In this document: in pieces, positions 18,401 to 27,421 of the stretch
How the letters are laid out: every line of letters starts with the position of its first letter
How positions within the stretch are numbered: the first letter of the stretch is position 1
Assembly: GCA_947467605.1 (NCBI GenBank)
Contig: CANIII010000010.1
Span: forward strand, 62,001-126,000
Direction of reading: 5' to 3'
Source: Acidobacteriota bacterium
GTDB taxonomy: Bacteria; Acidobacteriota; Vicinamibacteria; Vicinamibacterales; SCN-69-37
Length of the DNA stretch: 64,000 bases
The notes under the pieces: generated by a model
Told to the model about the DNA's origin: nothing
The model's database searches: none
What the model saw: the letters and a program-made list of their open reading frames with translations, nothing else
Translations under genes and position numbers: made by a program

Positions 18401-18743
18401 GGCCGTCCATGTCGATCAACTCGAGCGTGGCCGTCACCGCACGCGCATCCGCGGGCCCCTTCAGGAGGCCGCGACGATCCGCGACGCGCAGGACGGCCCA
18501 CATGTGTTTGCACGGCAGGAACTTGTCAGCGAAGTACGGACAATCGCAGGCGCCGGTGACCGTCACGTGGATGTCGCCGCTGCGCGTGAGCCGCACGCGG
18601 TATTCGTCGGATCCTGTGGCGATCGCGTCCACTTCGTCCGTTGTGGCGCGCACGATCCGCACCCGACCGATGTTGGCGTAGTGGTCGCCGCGCAGTCGCG
18701 CAGCCGCAGAGAAGTCCCGCGTCAGCAGGTCGGAGAGAGGCAC
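15456..18743 (-). CDS. SNF2-family DNA helicase/translocase with SWIM zinc finger
   Basis: A 1095-residue ATP-dependent DNA translocase. The N-terminus has a SWIM-type zinc motif (CDCPYFADKFLPCKH, about residues 62-76). A long middle region without recognised motifs follows. The SNF2 core starts near residue 630: LADDMGLGKTIMV (Walker A, about residue 660), YVILDESQAIKN (DEAH-box equivalent), ALSGTPIENHLGELWSLFDF (motif III/IV), then the helicase C domain with LISLKAGGVGLNL and QAIDRAHRIGQTREV. Bacterial members of this RapA/HepA-like class remodel protein-DNA complexes. It stands alone between vapBC and the efflux operon, so context gives no further role. Confidence 0.92.
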   Translation of the reverse strand: MPLSDLLTRDFSAAARLRGDHYANIGRVRIVRATTDEVDAIATGSDEYRVRLTRSGDIHVTVTGACDCPYFADKFLPCKHMWAVLRVADRRGLLKGPADARAVTATLELIDMDGLVPELPDAVLPPKLTRTPRVPDAAGDFVNELRVTAGTGAAAAPFRYEDAELLYIFDVPTTLTWSGDLAVEVMWRRRRKDGEWTIPKTARIAARELHLFPESDRDVLARLVGATPTVAPTWTSHTPTNADGASWFALPRVTLIALTQLIASTGRSFVRVKTGQDPLPVEWDDRPWRFRPIVDAGSDGTHVDGVFERITGPAQSMGVTEPVLVLARGLLFTTSSVARLERSCDFSLIAALRRTGPVDVPTGKQSGLAEGLARAGVPADQLPDALRVATVEMTPRPRLSLRRSSSSAARLRADMSFDYDGFMQGVGGARVVFDPERRRMITRSLETEAAAMRRLDAVGFAPYLDGVSRNTVWEVGIHQLMSVVKTLTGDGWHVSAEGRVYQAPKRVSMAVTSGIDWFDLTATVEFGDETIPLADVLTALRRREVMVRLGNGTVGILPDDWLKRYGPLAATGEITEDGLRFKPSQAALLDVLLAAQAEHSAVTIDDTFERARQQLRSFDRVRDAEPPPTFQGALRPYQREGLGWLQFLRQFNFGGCLADDMGLGKTIMVLALLEQLRTTPLTDEADRRPTLIVVPRSLVHNWHSEAAKFAPGLRVLDYSGATRSKLVEPVRDVDIIISTYGTLRRDVEHLRTMEFEYVILDESQAIKNASTVAAKAVRLLRSRHRLALSGTPIENHLGELWSLFDFLNPGLLGTSSVFQGSAGVMRPDAETLATMARGLRPFILRRTKEQVASDLPKRTEQTLVCDLEPKQRTFYNGVRAHYRQSVLARVDKEGLSKSKMHILEALLRLRQAACHPGLVDKTREEDPSAKLDLLVPRLIEITESGHKALVFSQFTSLLALLRNRLHEAGLAYEYLDGRTRDRKRHVERFQTDPQCPLFLISLKAGGVGLNLTAAGYVFLLDPWWNPAVEAQAIDRAHRIGQTREVFAYRLIAKDTVEEKVVELQQSKRALADAILSADAGGITGITREELAALLS

Positions 18744-18762
18744 GGATAGGCTCAGAGCTACG

Positions 18763-20142
18763 TTACTGCCATCCGCCGCCGAGCGCCTTCACCAGCTGGA
18801 CGGTCGTGACGAAACGGGCGCCATAGAGTTGCACCGCGGTGCGCTGTGCGGTGAGCAGCGATTGCTGCGACGAGATCACATCGAGCGCCGAGGCGATGCC
18901 GCCGGCGTACCGGATGTTGGCAATCGCGAGCGCACGTTCGGCGGCAGTCACGGCAGCGGATTGCGACGTGCGCGCCTGATCGATCGCGCCAAGCGTCGTG
19001 AGGCTGTCTTGCACCTCGCGGAAGGCGCGAAGCGTGGCCGCACGGTAGTCGGCAACGGCGGCGTCGTATCCCGCGTCGGCGAATTGCTGCTTGGCCTTCT
19101 TTGAACCACCATCAAACAGGTTCTGCGCAACCGATGATCCGATGGCCCATACCCAGCTCGGCGCATCAAAGATCTTCGCGATCGAGTCCATCTTCAAGCC
19201 GCCGCTACCGAACAGCTGCAGCGATGGAAAAAACGCTGTGCGTGCGATGCCGATCTTCGTATTCGCCAAGGCCACGGCACGCTCGGCCGATGCGATGTCT
19301 GGTCGCCGCTCGAGCAGATCGGTCGGTGTCGATATTGCGACCGATGGCACCGTGGTCGGCATCTTCGCGACCGCCACGTGAAATCCCGGCGCCGGCTGGC
19401 CAGCCAGCACCGCCATGGCGTGCTCGACGCCAGCGCGCTGATCGCGAAGTAGTGTGATCTGGGTGCGTGTGCTCTCGATCAACGTCTGCTGCTGCGCCAC
19501 GTCGAGCCCGGACGTCAGGCCGCCGTCATGGCGCGCCTGAATCAGTGTGAACTGGCGCTGCAACACCTCCAACGACTGCGTCAGGACGCCGATCTCCGCA
19601 TCGAGCCGGCGCAGCGTGAAGTAGTTGGATGCGAGGTCGGCGGTCAACACCAGCCGAACATTCTCGAGATCATTGGCCGAGCCGGCTTCCGTCTGACGCG
19701 CGGCCGAGATATTGAGCTGGCGCTTGCCAAACAGATCCACCTCGTAGCTCACCGAGGGGCCGAGTTTGATCGTCGTCCCCGCCGGCCGCTCCTGCGTGAG
19801 CGACCCACTCGCATCGACCGAGGGGAGATTCCCGGCGAGTGCCACCGACGACAACGCCCGCGCCTGCTCGTATCGCGCCGCCGCTCCGGCGAGCGTGGCA
19901 TTGGTCGAGATCACCTGCGCCTCAAGCCCACTGAGCGCGTCGTCACGGAACACCGTCCACCACGTGCCGCGCGACAGTTGATCGGCCGGGGTTGCCGGAC
20001 GCCATGACTCCGGCGTGTCCCAATTCGCCGGCGCCGGCATCACCGGCTTCTGGTACGCGGGCACCGAGACGCACGACGTCAGGCCCAACAGGGCGAGAGC
20101 GAGGACGACTCGACGCGCGCGCGAGACCGGGGCCATCATCAT
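18763..20142 (-). CDS. Outer-membrane efflux lipoprotein, TolC/NodT family
   Basis: A 459-residue outer-membrane channel of a tripartite RND system. The N-terminus has a lipoprotein signal with lipobox LTSC (cysteine about residue 24), followed by VPAYQKPVMPAPANW typical of NodT-type factors. Two OEP repeats follow, with coiled-coil alpha-barrel segments (RYEQARALSSVALAGNLP, ERRPDIASAERAVALANT) and a C-terminal KALGGGW motif. It is the third gene of the operon and overlaps the membrane-fusion gene by 4 bases. Confidence 0.93.
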   Translation of the reverse strand: MMMAPVSRARRVVLALALLGLTSCVSVPAYQKPVMPAPANWDTPESWRPATPADQLSRGTWWTVFRDDALSGLEAQVISTNATLAGAAARYEQARALSSVALAGNLPSVDASGSLTQERPAGTTIKLGPSVSYEVDLFGKRQLNISAARQTEAGSANDLENVRLVLTADLASNYFTLRRLDAEIGVLTQSLEVLQRQFTLIQARHDGGLTSGLDVAQQQTLIESTRTQITLLRDQRAGVEHAMAVLAGQPAPGFHVAVAKMPTTVPSVAISTPTDLLERRPDIASAERAVALANTKIGIARTAFFPSLQLFGSGGLKMDSIAKIFDAPSWVWAIGSSVAQNLFDGGSKKAKQQFADAGYDAAVADYRAATLRAFREVQDSLTTLGAIDQARTSQSAAVTAAERALAIANIRYAGGIASALDVISSQQSLLTAQRTAVQLYGARFVTTVQLVKALGGGWQ

Positions 20143-21287
20143 TTCTTTGTGGCGCCCTCGGTCGCAGGTCGCTGCGGATGTACGGTCTGCTTATCTGCGA
20201 GTGAATCAGACGGATTGAGCACGAGCCAGTCGGTGACCGACAGGCCTTGCAGTACTTCCACCGTTGTGCCGAAGTCGCGTCCGATCGAAATCGGCTGCAG
20301 GTGCACGGCGTTCTGCGAATCGACGATGGCGACGCGCAGACCTTCCGCGCGGAACAGCAGGGTGTTGATCGGAATCTGCAGGCGCTCCATGGTGACCGTC
20401 ATCTTCAGGTGCACCTGCACGTACGCGCCGGGCATCAGTGCCGCGTCGGTATTCGGCACATCAATCTGCGTGAGCAGCGTGCGCGTCGCCGGGTCGATCA
20501 CTTCGGCCGTGCGTGTCACCGTGCCGACAATCTTGCGGCCGGGATACTGCGGCACTTCGAGCCAGGCGGCGAGGCCGGGCTTCACGCCGGCGGCGTAGCC
20601 TTCCGGCAGCGACACGAAGACGCGCAGCGGCGTCGTCTGTGCGAGATAGAAGAGCTGCTGTTGTGCGGTATTGCCCGCGGTCACGAGTGCCCCGGTATCG
20701 ACATTGCGCTTCGTGATCACGCCGGCGAACGGCGCGTAGACCTTGCGATACGACGCGAGTTCTTCCAGGCGACGGATATTGGCGTCTGATGCGGCGAGCG
20801 TGGCTTGCTGCTGCGTGACGGCGGCCTTGCGCTCGTCCAATTCCTGTTGCGACACCGCGTCCGACTTCCGCAGTTCCTCCCAGCGCGCGGCCGAAGACTT
20901 TGCCAGTTCGAGTGACGCGGCCAACTGTTGCCGGGTGGCACGCACCTGCGCCAGTTCCAGATCGGTTTCTGGCGTGTCGATCTCGGCCAGCAACTGTCCG
21001 GCCTTCACGCGCGCGCCGAGGTCGGCGTGCCACGCTTTCAGATAGCCACTGGTTCGCGCGTAAATGCCCGCTTCGGCAAACGCCTGCGTCGACCCGGGCA
21101 CGACCACATCGTCATCAGGAGAGGTCGGCGTTGGATGGACAACGCTCACAGCCGGCACCGAGGCCGCCTCATTTTGCTGGGCGAGCACCTTGTCGTCGGC
21201 TTTACGCTGATTCACGACCATGTAGCCGAGGCCCACGAGCACCACGGCACCGACGAGCAGGCCGCCGAAGAATTTGACCGCAGACAT
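20139..21287 (-). CDS. RND efflux periplasmic adaptor (membrane fusion protein)
   Basis: A 382-residue HlyD/AcrA-type adaptor that bridges the inner-membrane pump to the outer-membrane channel. It starts at ATG 21287 (MSAVKFFGGLLVGAVVLVGL), which overlaps the RND stop as TGATG. The N-terminal membrane anchor is followed by a lipoyl half (ARTSGYLKAWHADLGARVKA), an alpha-helical hairpin, the second lipoyl half (VYAPFAGVITKRNVDTGAL) and beta-barrel domains (RTLLTQIDVPNTDAALMPG, AYVQVHLKM). No substrate can be read from the sequence. Confidence 0.93.
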   Translation of the reverse strand: MSAVKFFGGLLVGAVVLVGLGYMVVNQRKADDKVLAQQNEAASVPAVSVVHPTPTSPDDDVVVPGSTQAFAEAGIYARTSGYLKAWHADLGARVKAGQLLAEIDTPETDLELAQVRATRQQLAASLELAKSSAARWEELRKSDAVSQQELDERKAAVTQQQATLAASDANIRRLEELASYRKVYAPFAGVITKRNVDTGALVTAGNTAQQQLFYLAQTTPLRVFVSLPEGYAAGVKPGLAAWLEVPQYPGRKIVGTVTRTAEVIDPATRTLLTQIDVPNTDAALMPGAYVQVHLKMTVTMERLQIPINTLLFRAEGLRVAIVDSQNAVHLQPISIGRDFGTTVEVLQGLSVTDWLVLNPSDSLADKQTVHPQRPATEGATKK

Positions 21288-24200
21288 CAGGTGCGTTCCT
21301 TTCGACCATGCGCCATCGCAAAGAGGCATGGCACCACAAACAGGGTGGCCGCTGTTGCGACCAGGAGACCGCCGACGACCGCGCGGCCAAGCGGCGCGTT
21401 CTGTTCGCCGCCCTCGCCCATGCCGATCGCCATCGGGATCATGCCGATGATCATCGCCAGCGCGGTCATCAGCACGGGCCGCAGACGCACGACGCCGGCG
21501 TCAATCGCGGCCGCCAGGCTGGTCGCGCCTTCGCTCAAGCGCTCGCGGCCAAACGACACCACGAGAATGCTGTTGGCGGTGGCTACACCCATGCACATGA
21601 TCGCGCCGGTCAACGAGGGCACGCTCAGCGTGGTGTGCGTGAAGAGCAGCATCCACACGATACCGGCCAGTGCGCCAGGCAGCGCGCTGATGATGATGAT
21701 CGGGTCGAGCCACGACTGGAAGTTGACGACGATCAGCAGGTAGGCGAGGACGATTGCCGCCGCGAGTCCGATCGCCAGTCCCGTAAAGGAATCGTGCATC
21801 GTCAGGATCTGGCCGCGCGTGTTGAGCGTGCTGCCTTTGGGCAGGTCTTTCTCCATCGCCTTGGTCTCGCGCTCGATTTCCGTCGCCACCGCGCCGAGGT
21901 CGCGGCCGTCGACCGACGCGTAGAGGTTGATCATCGGCTGAGCGTTGTAGTGCGAGGCCGTGGCCGCGCGCGTGCTGGGCGACATCGACACGAGGTTCGA
22001 GAGCATCTGCGGCGCACCGACGCCAGCACGGATCGGCGTGTTCTCGAGCTCGTCCATCGTCGTGATGCGGTACTGCGGCGTTTGGACGGCGAGCGGGTAA
22101 TTGGCGCCGTTCTTGGGATCCACGAAGAAGAGCGGATTGGTCTGGAAGCTCGAGCTCAAGGTGAGCAGCACATTTTGCGCCACGTCGCGCGCCGAGATGC
22201 CGACGCCCTGCGCACGCGAGCGGTCGATGGTCATCTTCAGGGTTGGCGCGTCGAAGCGCTGCTGCACGCGCATGTCGACGAGGCCGGGAATCTTGCGGAG
22301 CCGCTGCGCGAGTGTTTGTGCGAAGGCATAGTTGGCACGCTGATTCGTGCCGGTGACCGCGACGTCGATGGGTGCCGGCGCGCCGAAGTTGAGAATCTGC
22401 GACACGATGTCGGCGGGCTGGAAGAAAAACTCGGTGCCGGGGAACGCATTCGGCAGCGCCGCTCGTAGTTGCCGGACGTAGTCGATGGTCTTCGTGGTGC
22501 GTTCCGGCGTGAGCTGCACCAGGATTTCCGAATCGCTCGAGCCGATCGTGCCCGTGTTGCTCAGGCTGAGGTTCAGGCCGCTGGTCGCAAGGCCGACGTT
22601 GTCGAGCAGTGTCGCCAGATCGTGCGGCGCGACGATCTTCTTGATGACGTCTTCGACCTCGTCCGTCAGCTTGGCGGTTTCTTCGATGCGCAGGCCCGAA
22701 CGCGCGCGCAGGTGCAGGCGGATCTGGCCGGCGTCCACCTGCGGGAAGAAGTCGCGGCCGAGGTACGCGCTGAAGCCGAGCGAGATCAGGCAGAAGATCG
22801 CGAAGACCGCCACGAATGTGCGGCGGAAGTGCATCGCCGTCTCCAGCATGCCGCGGTAGCCGTTTGTGAACCGCTCGAACATCCGCTCGAATCCACGTTG
22901 GGGCAGTGCGTGCTTCGCGTCGATGAGATACATCGCCATCGTCGGCACCAGCGTGCGCGAGAGGATGTAGGAGGCGAGCATCGCGAAGATCACGGCTTCG
23001 GCGAGCGGCACGAAGAGATAGCGCGCCACGCCGGTGAGGAAGAACATCGGCACAAACACAATGCAGATGCAGATGGTCGAGACGAAGGCCGGGACGGCGA
23101 TTTGCGCGGAGCCGTCGAGAATCGCGTCGCGCACGGTCTTGCCCATGGCGAGATTGCGATCGATGTTCTCAATCGTCACCGACGCGTCGTCGACCAGAAT
23201 GCCGACGGCGAGTGCCAGGCCGCCGAGCGTCATGATGTTGATCGTCTCGCCGAGCGCGGCCAGCGTGATCAGCGACACCATGATCGACAGCGGAATCGAC
23301 ACGGCGATGATCATCGTGCTCCGCCAGTCGCCGAGGAAGATCAGGATCATGATCGCCGTCAGTGCGGCGGCGATCAGCGCTTCGCGCACCACACCGCTCA
23401 CGGCCGCGCGCACGAAGATCGACTGGTCGAAGAGCGCGGTGACCCGCAATTCCGGCGGGAGCGACTCGGCGGCGCGGGCGACGGTGCTCTTGACACGGGA
23501 AACGATGTCGAGCGTCGACGCGTTGCCCGTCTTGTAGACCGACATCAGCACACCACGCTGGCCGTTGGCGCGGACGATGTTGGTCTGCGGACCGAAGCCG
23601 TCGCGCACGTGCGCCACATCGCGCAGGTAGAGCGTGGCGCCGTTCTGGGTGCGGACCGGGATGTTGTTCAGTTCTTCGATGGTCTGCGGGCTGCCGTTCA
23701 GCTCAACGAGGTATTCGGTCGAACCAAATTTCGCCGAGCCGGACGGTGTGACGAGATTTTGCGCGGCGACCGCTGTTGAGATGTCGACCGGCGACAGGCC
23801 GTTCTGTTGCAGCACCGTGGGATTGAGGTCGATGGAAATCGCGCGCTGCTTGCCGCCGTACGGCTGCGGAATCGAGGCGCCTTGCACCGTGGCGAGCTGC
23901 TGACGAATGAACGTGTTGCCCGAGTCGAAGAGCTGCTGCTCGCTGAGGGTGTTACTCATCAGCGCGATCTGCACGACCGGCACGGTCGACGCCGAATAAA
24001 TCACGACGAGCGGTGGCGGTGAGCCCACGGGCATCTGGCGGCCGACCGACTGGCCGGCGGACGTCACCTGTGCGAGCGCCGTCTGAATGTTCGCTGACGG
24101 ATGAAAGAAGACCTTGATGACGGCAATGCCGTTGTACGACTGCGACTCGATGTGTTCGATGTCGTTGACCGTCGTCGTCAGGTAGCGCTCGGTGATGCCC

Positions 24201-24391
24201 GCGACTCGCTGTTCAATGTCCGTCGGCGACAAGCCGCCGAAATTGAACACCATGCTGATGACGGGAATGTCGATCTTCGGAAAGATGTCAGTCGGCGTCC
24301 GTACGAGCGCGACCGGTGTCAGCAGCATGATGGCAATGGCCATCACGATGAATGTCAGTGGTCGGTTAAGCGCAAGTCGAACAATCCACAT
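21287..24391 (-). CDS. RND-family multidrug efflux transporter, inner-membrane pump
   Basis: A 1034-residue AcrB/HAE1-type pump. The true start is the ATG at 24391 (MWIVRLALNRPLTFIVMAIA). The open frame continues 396 bases further upstream but runs through the intergenic region and the next, divergent gene. It has the twelve-helix layout with two large periplasmic loops. The TM4 proton-relay motif is GILVDDASVTIENID, with the paired aspartates expected in proton-driven pumps rather than heavy-metal exporters. Mid-protein motifs include RRTFVAVFAIF before TM7 and the C-terminal GIVWMLLFTHTTLSVPSL. First gene of the pump-adaptor-channel operon. Confidence 0.93.
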   Translation of the reverse strand: MWIVRLALNRPLTFIVMAIAIMLLTPVALVRTPTDIFPKIDIPVISMVFNFGGLSPTDIEQRVAGITERYLTTTVNDIEHIESQSYNGIAVIKVFFHPSANIQTALAQVTSAGQSVGRQMPVGSPPPLVVIYSASTVPVVQIALMSNTLSEQQLFDSGNTFIRQQLATVQGASIPQPYGGKQRAISIDLNPTVLQQNGLSPVDISTAVAAQNLVTPSGSAKFGSTEYLVELNGSPQTIEELNNIPVRTQNGATLYLRDVAHVRDGFGPQTNIVRANGQRGVLMSVYKTGNASTLDIVSRVKSTVARAAESLPPELRVTALFDQSIFVRAAVSGVVREALIAAALTAIMILIFLGDWRSTMIIAVSIPLSIMVSLITLAALGETINIMTLGGLALAVGILVDDASVTIENIDRNLAMGKTVRDAILDGSAQIAVPAFVSTICICIVFVPMFFLTGVARYLFVPLAEAVIFAMLASYILSRTLVPTMAMYLIDAKHALPQRGFERMFERFTNGYRGMLETAMHFRRTFVAVFAIFCLISLGFSAYLGRDFFPQVDAGQIRLHLRARSGLRIEETAKLTDEVEDVIKKIVAPHDLATLLDNVGLATSGLNLSLSNTGTIGSSDSEILVQLTPERTTKTIDYVRQLRAALPNAFPGTEFFFQPADIVSQILNFGAPAPIDVAVTGTNQRANYAFAQTLAQRLRKIPGLVDMRVQQRFDAPTLKMTIDRSRAQGVGISARDVAQNVLLTLSSSFQTNPLFFVDPKNGANYPLAVQTPQYRITTMDELENTPIRAGVGAPQMLSNLVSMSPSTRAATASHYNAQPMINLYASVDGRDLGAVATEIERETKAMEKDLPKGSTLNTRGQILTMHDSFTGLAIGLAAAIVLAYLLIVVNFQSWLDPIIIISALPGALAGIVWMLLFTHTTLSVPSLTGAIMCMGVATANSILVVSFGRERLSEGATSLAAAIDAGVVRLRPVLMTALAMIIGMIPMAIGMGEGGEQNAPLGRAVVGGLLVATAATLFVVPCLFAMAHGRKERT

Positions 24392-24541
24392 GAGATAGGC
24401 GAGCCGAGTGAACGTCCATTCTGTCGTGTGCGACCTGAAAAAGAAACAAAACAGGTGTGAAAAGCATTGCGCGGGGTGCCCCTCGGCACATAGCCTTACC
24501 GAACTCCCCAGGGTCCCTAATCTTAATTGTTGGAGGTTGTG

Positions 24542-25243
24542 ATGCGAAAAGTGTGGACGCTCATTTCGTCGCGGCGTGGCCGCAGTGTGATGGCTGTGAT
24601 GGTGCTGGGTGCCCTGGGCATCGGTGCCGTGAATCTCGATCAGCGGACGATCCGTCAGCGTGCCGATGCCTGGGCAACCGCGCATGCCACGACGACGACG
24701 CTCGAGGAGCTCGCCGGATATCCGGCGGAGTATCGTCAGGCCATCTTCCAGGCGCTCCCGGCCGCCGAGCAGAGCCGACTCTGGCACGTGCAGTTGCAGC
24801 GCGTGCTCGACACCGAGCCGAACCTGACCGGTGATCAGCGCGCGTTCATCACGAATGTCATGGCGATGGCCACCCCGGCGTCGTTCATGAAAGACATGCC
24901 GAAGCCGGAAGTGTGCGAGGACATTGCGCGCCTGTTCACGAACCCGCTGCAGAAAGAGAAGGTCCGGACGATCGCGACCGGTGCCGCGCCTGCCCGCACG
25001 TTTGGCGCGACGTGGGTCAAGGTCTCCGAGAAGGTGCGGTCGGCTGTGTCACTGCGCGCTGCGAGGTTCGACTGCACCTGCCGCGGACTCGGCCTCTGTG
25101 AATGTGGCCTCGTGACATCGTGCATGGACGGCGACTGCAACCACACGAACAATTGCGGCTGCATTTGGGCCGGTGAGTGCGACAAAATGTGCGAAGGCAT
25201 CATTCCAATGATGAACAAGGTTCAGCCGCCGGCCGCAAAGTAG
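24542..25243 (+). CDS. Fulvocin C-related bacteriocin-like precursor
   Basis: A 233-residue protein starting at ATG 24542, with GGAGG five bases upstream. It has an N-terminal hydrophobic segment (VMAVMVLGALGIGAVNL) and a soluble helical middle. The C-terminus is Cys-rich (about residues 178-222) with ten cysteines, in the pattern FDCTCRGLGLCECG, SCMDGDC, NNCGCIWAGECDKMC. This resembles mature fulvocin C of Myxococcus fulvus (CxC near the start, CG..W...C.C near the end), and I recall a family of fulvocin C-related proteins with this long leader. Disulfide-bonded bacteriocin or signalling role is inference. It is followed after one base by a membrane histidine kinase, suggesting co-expression. 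Confidence 0.7.
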   Translation: MRKVWTLISSRRGRSVMAVMVLGALGIGAVNLDQRTIRQRADAWATAHATTTTLEELAGYPAEYRQAIFQALPAAEQSRLWHVQLQRVLDTEPNLTGDQRAFITNVMAMATPASFMKDMPKPEVCEDIARLFTNPLQKEKVRTIATGAAPARTFGATWVKVSEKVRSAVSLRAARFDCTCRGLGLCECGLVTSCMDGDCNHTNNCGCIWAGECDKMCEGIIPMMNKVQPPAAK

Positions 25244-25244
25244 C

Positions 25245-27398
25245 GTGTTCGGGCGCAAGCGAGGGGCAGATCGTGACTGGGACCGGGCCGATGCATGGCT
25301 CGGTCTCACTTCGCTTGCCCTTGTGATTGCCCTCGCAGTCGCCAGATCTCTGGCGGGTGAGCGAAATACGTGGCTCGCCGCCGTCGCGCTGCTGGCCTTT
25401 CTGGTTCACCCGTATCTGCTACTGAGAGTCATTCGGCACTTCCGCGCCGCTCCGGCGTGGTGGGGGCACGTGCTCCTCACCACCGCTGCGGTCGCCACGC
25501 TGGGTGCGTTTCTGCTGCCCAGCCCCAAACCCGTCAGCCTGCGCGTCGGCATGTTTGCGTTTGTTGCGATCACGCAGACGCTGGCCGCCATCGTCCTCGC
25601 ATCCACGGCTCGCAGGCACCGCGGCCTGACGGCCTGGCGCCTGAATTTTGCGGCCCTTGGCGCGGCCCTGTTCGTCTTGATCTTCGCGATACAGGTCCTC
25701 AGCGCGAACGTGGCGACCTATCAGCAGTTCACAGATCAGTTGCGGCTCCTTCGCTATCTGTCCCTGGGGATGTTCGTCTCTTATTTCCTTGGACTTTTGC
25801 CGCCGTCGCGTCTGCGCCGCATGCTCCAGCGTGGCGTGGAGTACCGGTTCCTGCGTCGGACCAACGAGCACACACCCGATGAGCGTCACCGGCTTGTCGC
25901 GATTGACCTGGCACATGCGGCCACCAGCAGTACGGCCACCGCAGCGACACTCGTGGTGATCGGCTCGGGCCCGGCGCGGATCGACGGCGCCAGTGAGATG
26001 TCATGGCGCGGTGACGGCGTTGACACGTTGGACGGCCCGGTCGGCCGCGCCCTGGCGGCCCGCCAGGTCGGCAGCGGCGACATCCTCGACCTCGAACCCG
26101 GCCTGCAAAAATACGCGGTCGGCGCCGAGCGCTTTCTCGCCGTGCCGATTGTCGGTGCCACACGCGTCTGGGGCGCCCTGCTCATCATGCAGCGCCGCGT
26201 CTCACTCTTTCCGAAAGACGACTTGGCGATTCTCGAGCGCCTCTGTCGCTACACGGCCGAAGTCTTCGACCACGCGCAACTCATCGCTGACGAGCGCGCC
26301 CATCAGCAGCGTGAAGCCGACGCCCGCCTCGAACTCATCCTGGAAAGTCTTCAGGACTATGCCGTCATTACGATCGATGACGGCGGCTCCATCACCAGCT
26401 GGAACGCGGGCGCGGCACAGGTATTCCTCTATCCCGCGCCTGAGGCCATTGGCCTCCCGATCAGCCGGTTGTTCGACGACGGCGCGCCGTGGCTGGCTGA
26501 GCAGTTACAGGCCGCGCGCGGCAGCGAGCCCAATATTCCCGATACGGTGGCGCGCCGCAAAGACGACTCCCGGCTCACGACCAGCATCGTCATTCGCCCC
26601 CTGCTGACGCGCAGCCGGCGGCCGGCCGGCTACGTCATCGTGATGCGCGATGTGAGCCAGCGACGACTGCTCGAAGAGCGCCTGCGACAAGCGCAGAAGC
26701 TGGAAGCGATTGGCCGACTGGCCGCCGGCGTGGCCCACGACTTCAACAACATGCTCACGGTGATCCTCGGCTACACCGCGAATCTCGACGACGTGCTCGC
26801 CGAGGAGCATCGTGCCAGCCTGGCGGAAATTCGCAAAGCCGGTGAGCGCGCGGCGGCACTGACGCGGCAACTCCTGGCCTTCAGCCGCCAGCAGGTGCTG
26901 CAGCCACGCGTCGTCGCGCTCCCTGAACTGGTCACGGCGCTCGTGCCGATGCTCATGCGATTACTGGGCGAACACATCCAGATCGTCGATCGCGTGGACG
27001 CGATTGTGCCGAAGATTCTGGCCGACCCGACACAGATCGAGCAGGTGATCGTGAATCTCGCTGTGAACGCACGCGATGCAATGCCGACCGGCGGCCGGCT
27101 GACCATTGTGGTGCGCACGATCAGCCTCGGCGCCGCTGATGCGGCCGCTCTCACCATTCGCGACGGGGCCTACGTGCTTCTCGAAGTGATCGACACCGGC
27201 AGTGGCGTCGATCTGGCGACCCAAACGCGCATGTTCGAGCCGTTCTTTACGACCAAAGGTGTTGGCCGCGGCACCGGGCTCGGACTCGCGATGGTGTACG
27301 GCACCGTGCAACAGATGAACGGCGCCATTGTGGTGGAGAGCGAACTCGGGCGCGGCACGACGTTCCGGATCTACATGCCGGCCTACGTGGGCGAGTAA
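25245..27398 (+). CDS. Membrane sensor histidine kinase (GAF and PAS domains)
   Basis: A 717-residue kinase starting at GTG 25245, one base after the upstream stop. Layout: about six transmembrane helices (residues 18-180); a GAF-like domain (about 200-345); a PAS domain (about 355-470, [20 protein letters not shown]); the HisKA dimerisation helix with the phospho-acceptor His in [16 protein letters not shown] (about residue 499); then the ATPase domain with N box [22 protein letters not shown], and [16 protein letters not shown]. There is no receiver domain and no response regulator nearby, so the partner is elsewhere. The fulvocin-like gene just upstream makes sensing of an envelope or peptide signal conceivable, as inference. 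Confidence 0.92.
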   Translation: MFGRKRGADRDWDRADAWLGLTSLALVIALAVARSLAGERNTWLAAVALLAFLVHPYLLLRVIRHFRAAPAWWGHVLLTTAAVATLGAFLLPSPKPVSLRVGMFAFVAITQTLAAIVLASTARRHRGLTAWRLNFAALGAALFVLIFAIQVLSANVATYQQFTDQLRLLRYLSLGMFVSYFLGLLPPSRLRRMLQRGVEYRFLRRTNEHTPDERHRLVAIDLAHAATSSTATAATLVVIGSGPARIDGASEMSWRGDGVDTLDGPVGRALAARQVGSGDILDLEPGLQKYAVGAERFLAVPIVGATRVWGALLIMQRRVSLFPKDDLAILERLCRYTAEVFDHAQLIADERAHQQREADARLELILESLQDYAVITIDDGGSITSWNAGAAQVFLYPAPEAIGLPISRLFDDGAPWLAEQLQAARGSEPNIPDTVARRKDDSRLTTSIVIRPLLTRSRRPAGYVIVMRDVSQRRLLEERLRQAQKLEAIGRLAAGVAHDFNNMLTVILGYTANLDDVLAEEHRASLAEIRKAGERAAALTRQLLAFSRQQVLQPRVVALPELVTALVPMLMRLLGEHIQIVDRVDAIVPKILADPTQIEQVIVNLAVNARDAMPTGGRLTIVVRTISLGAADAAALTIRDGAYVLLEVIDTGSGVDLATQTRMFEPFFTTKGVGRGTGLGLAMVYGTVQQMNGAIVVESELGRGTTFRIYMPAYVGE

Positions 27399-27421
27399 CG
27401 GCGCCGAGCCGACGATATCGG

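Noticed and set aside
22469..23779. Long plus-strand open frame (436 codons) opposite the RND pump gene
   Set aside because: Its product is an Arg/His/Asp/Glu-rich string with no motifs, the typical antisense shadow of a high-GC gene; the opposite strand encodes a clear RND transporter.
24392..24787. N-terminal extension of the RND pump frame
   Set aside because: It would run through the divergent intergenic region and the fulvocin-like gene; the pump family start is MWIVRLALN at 24391.
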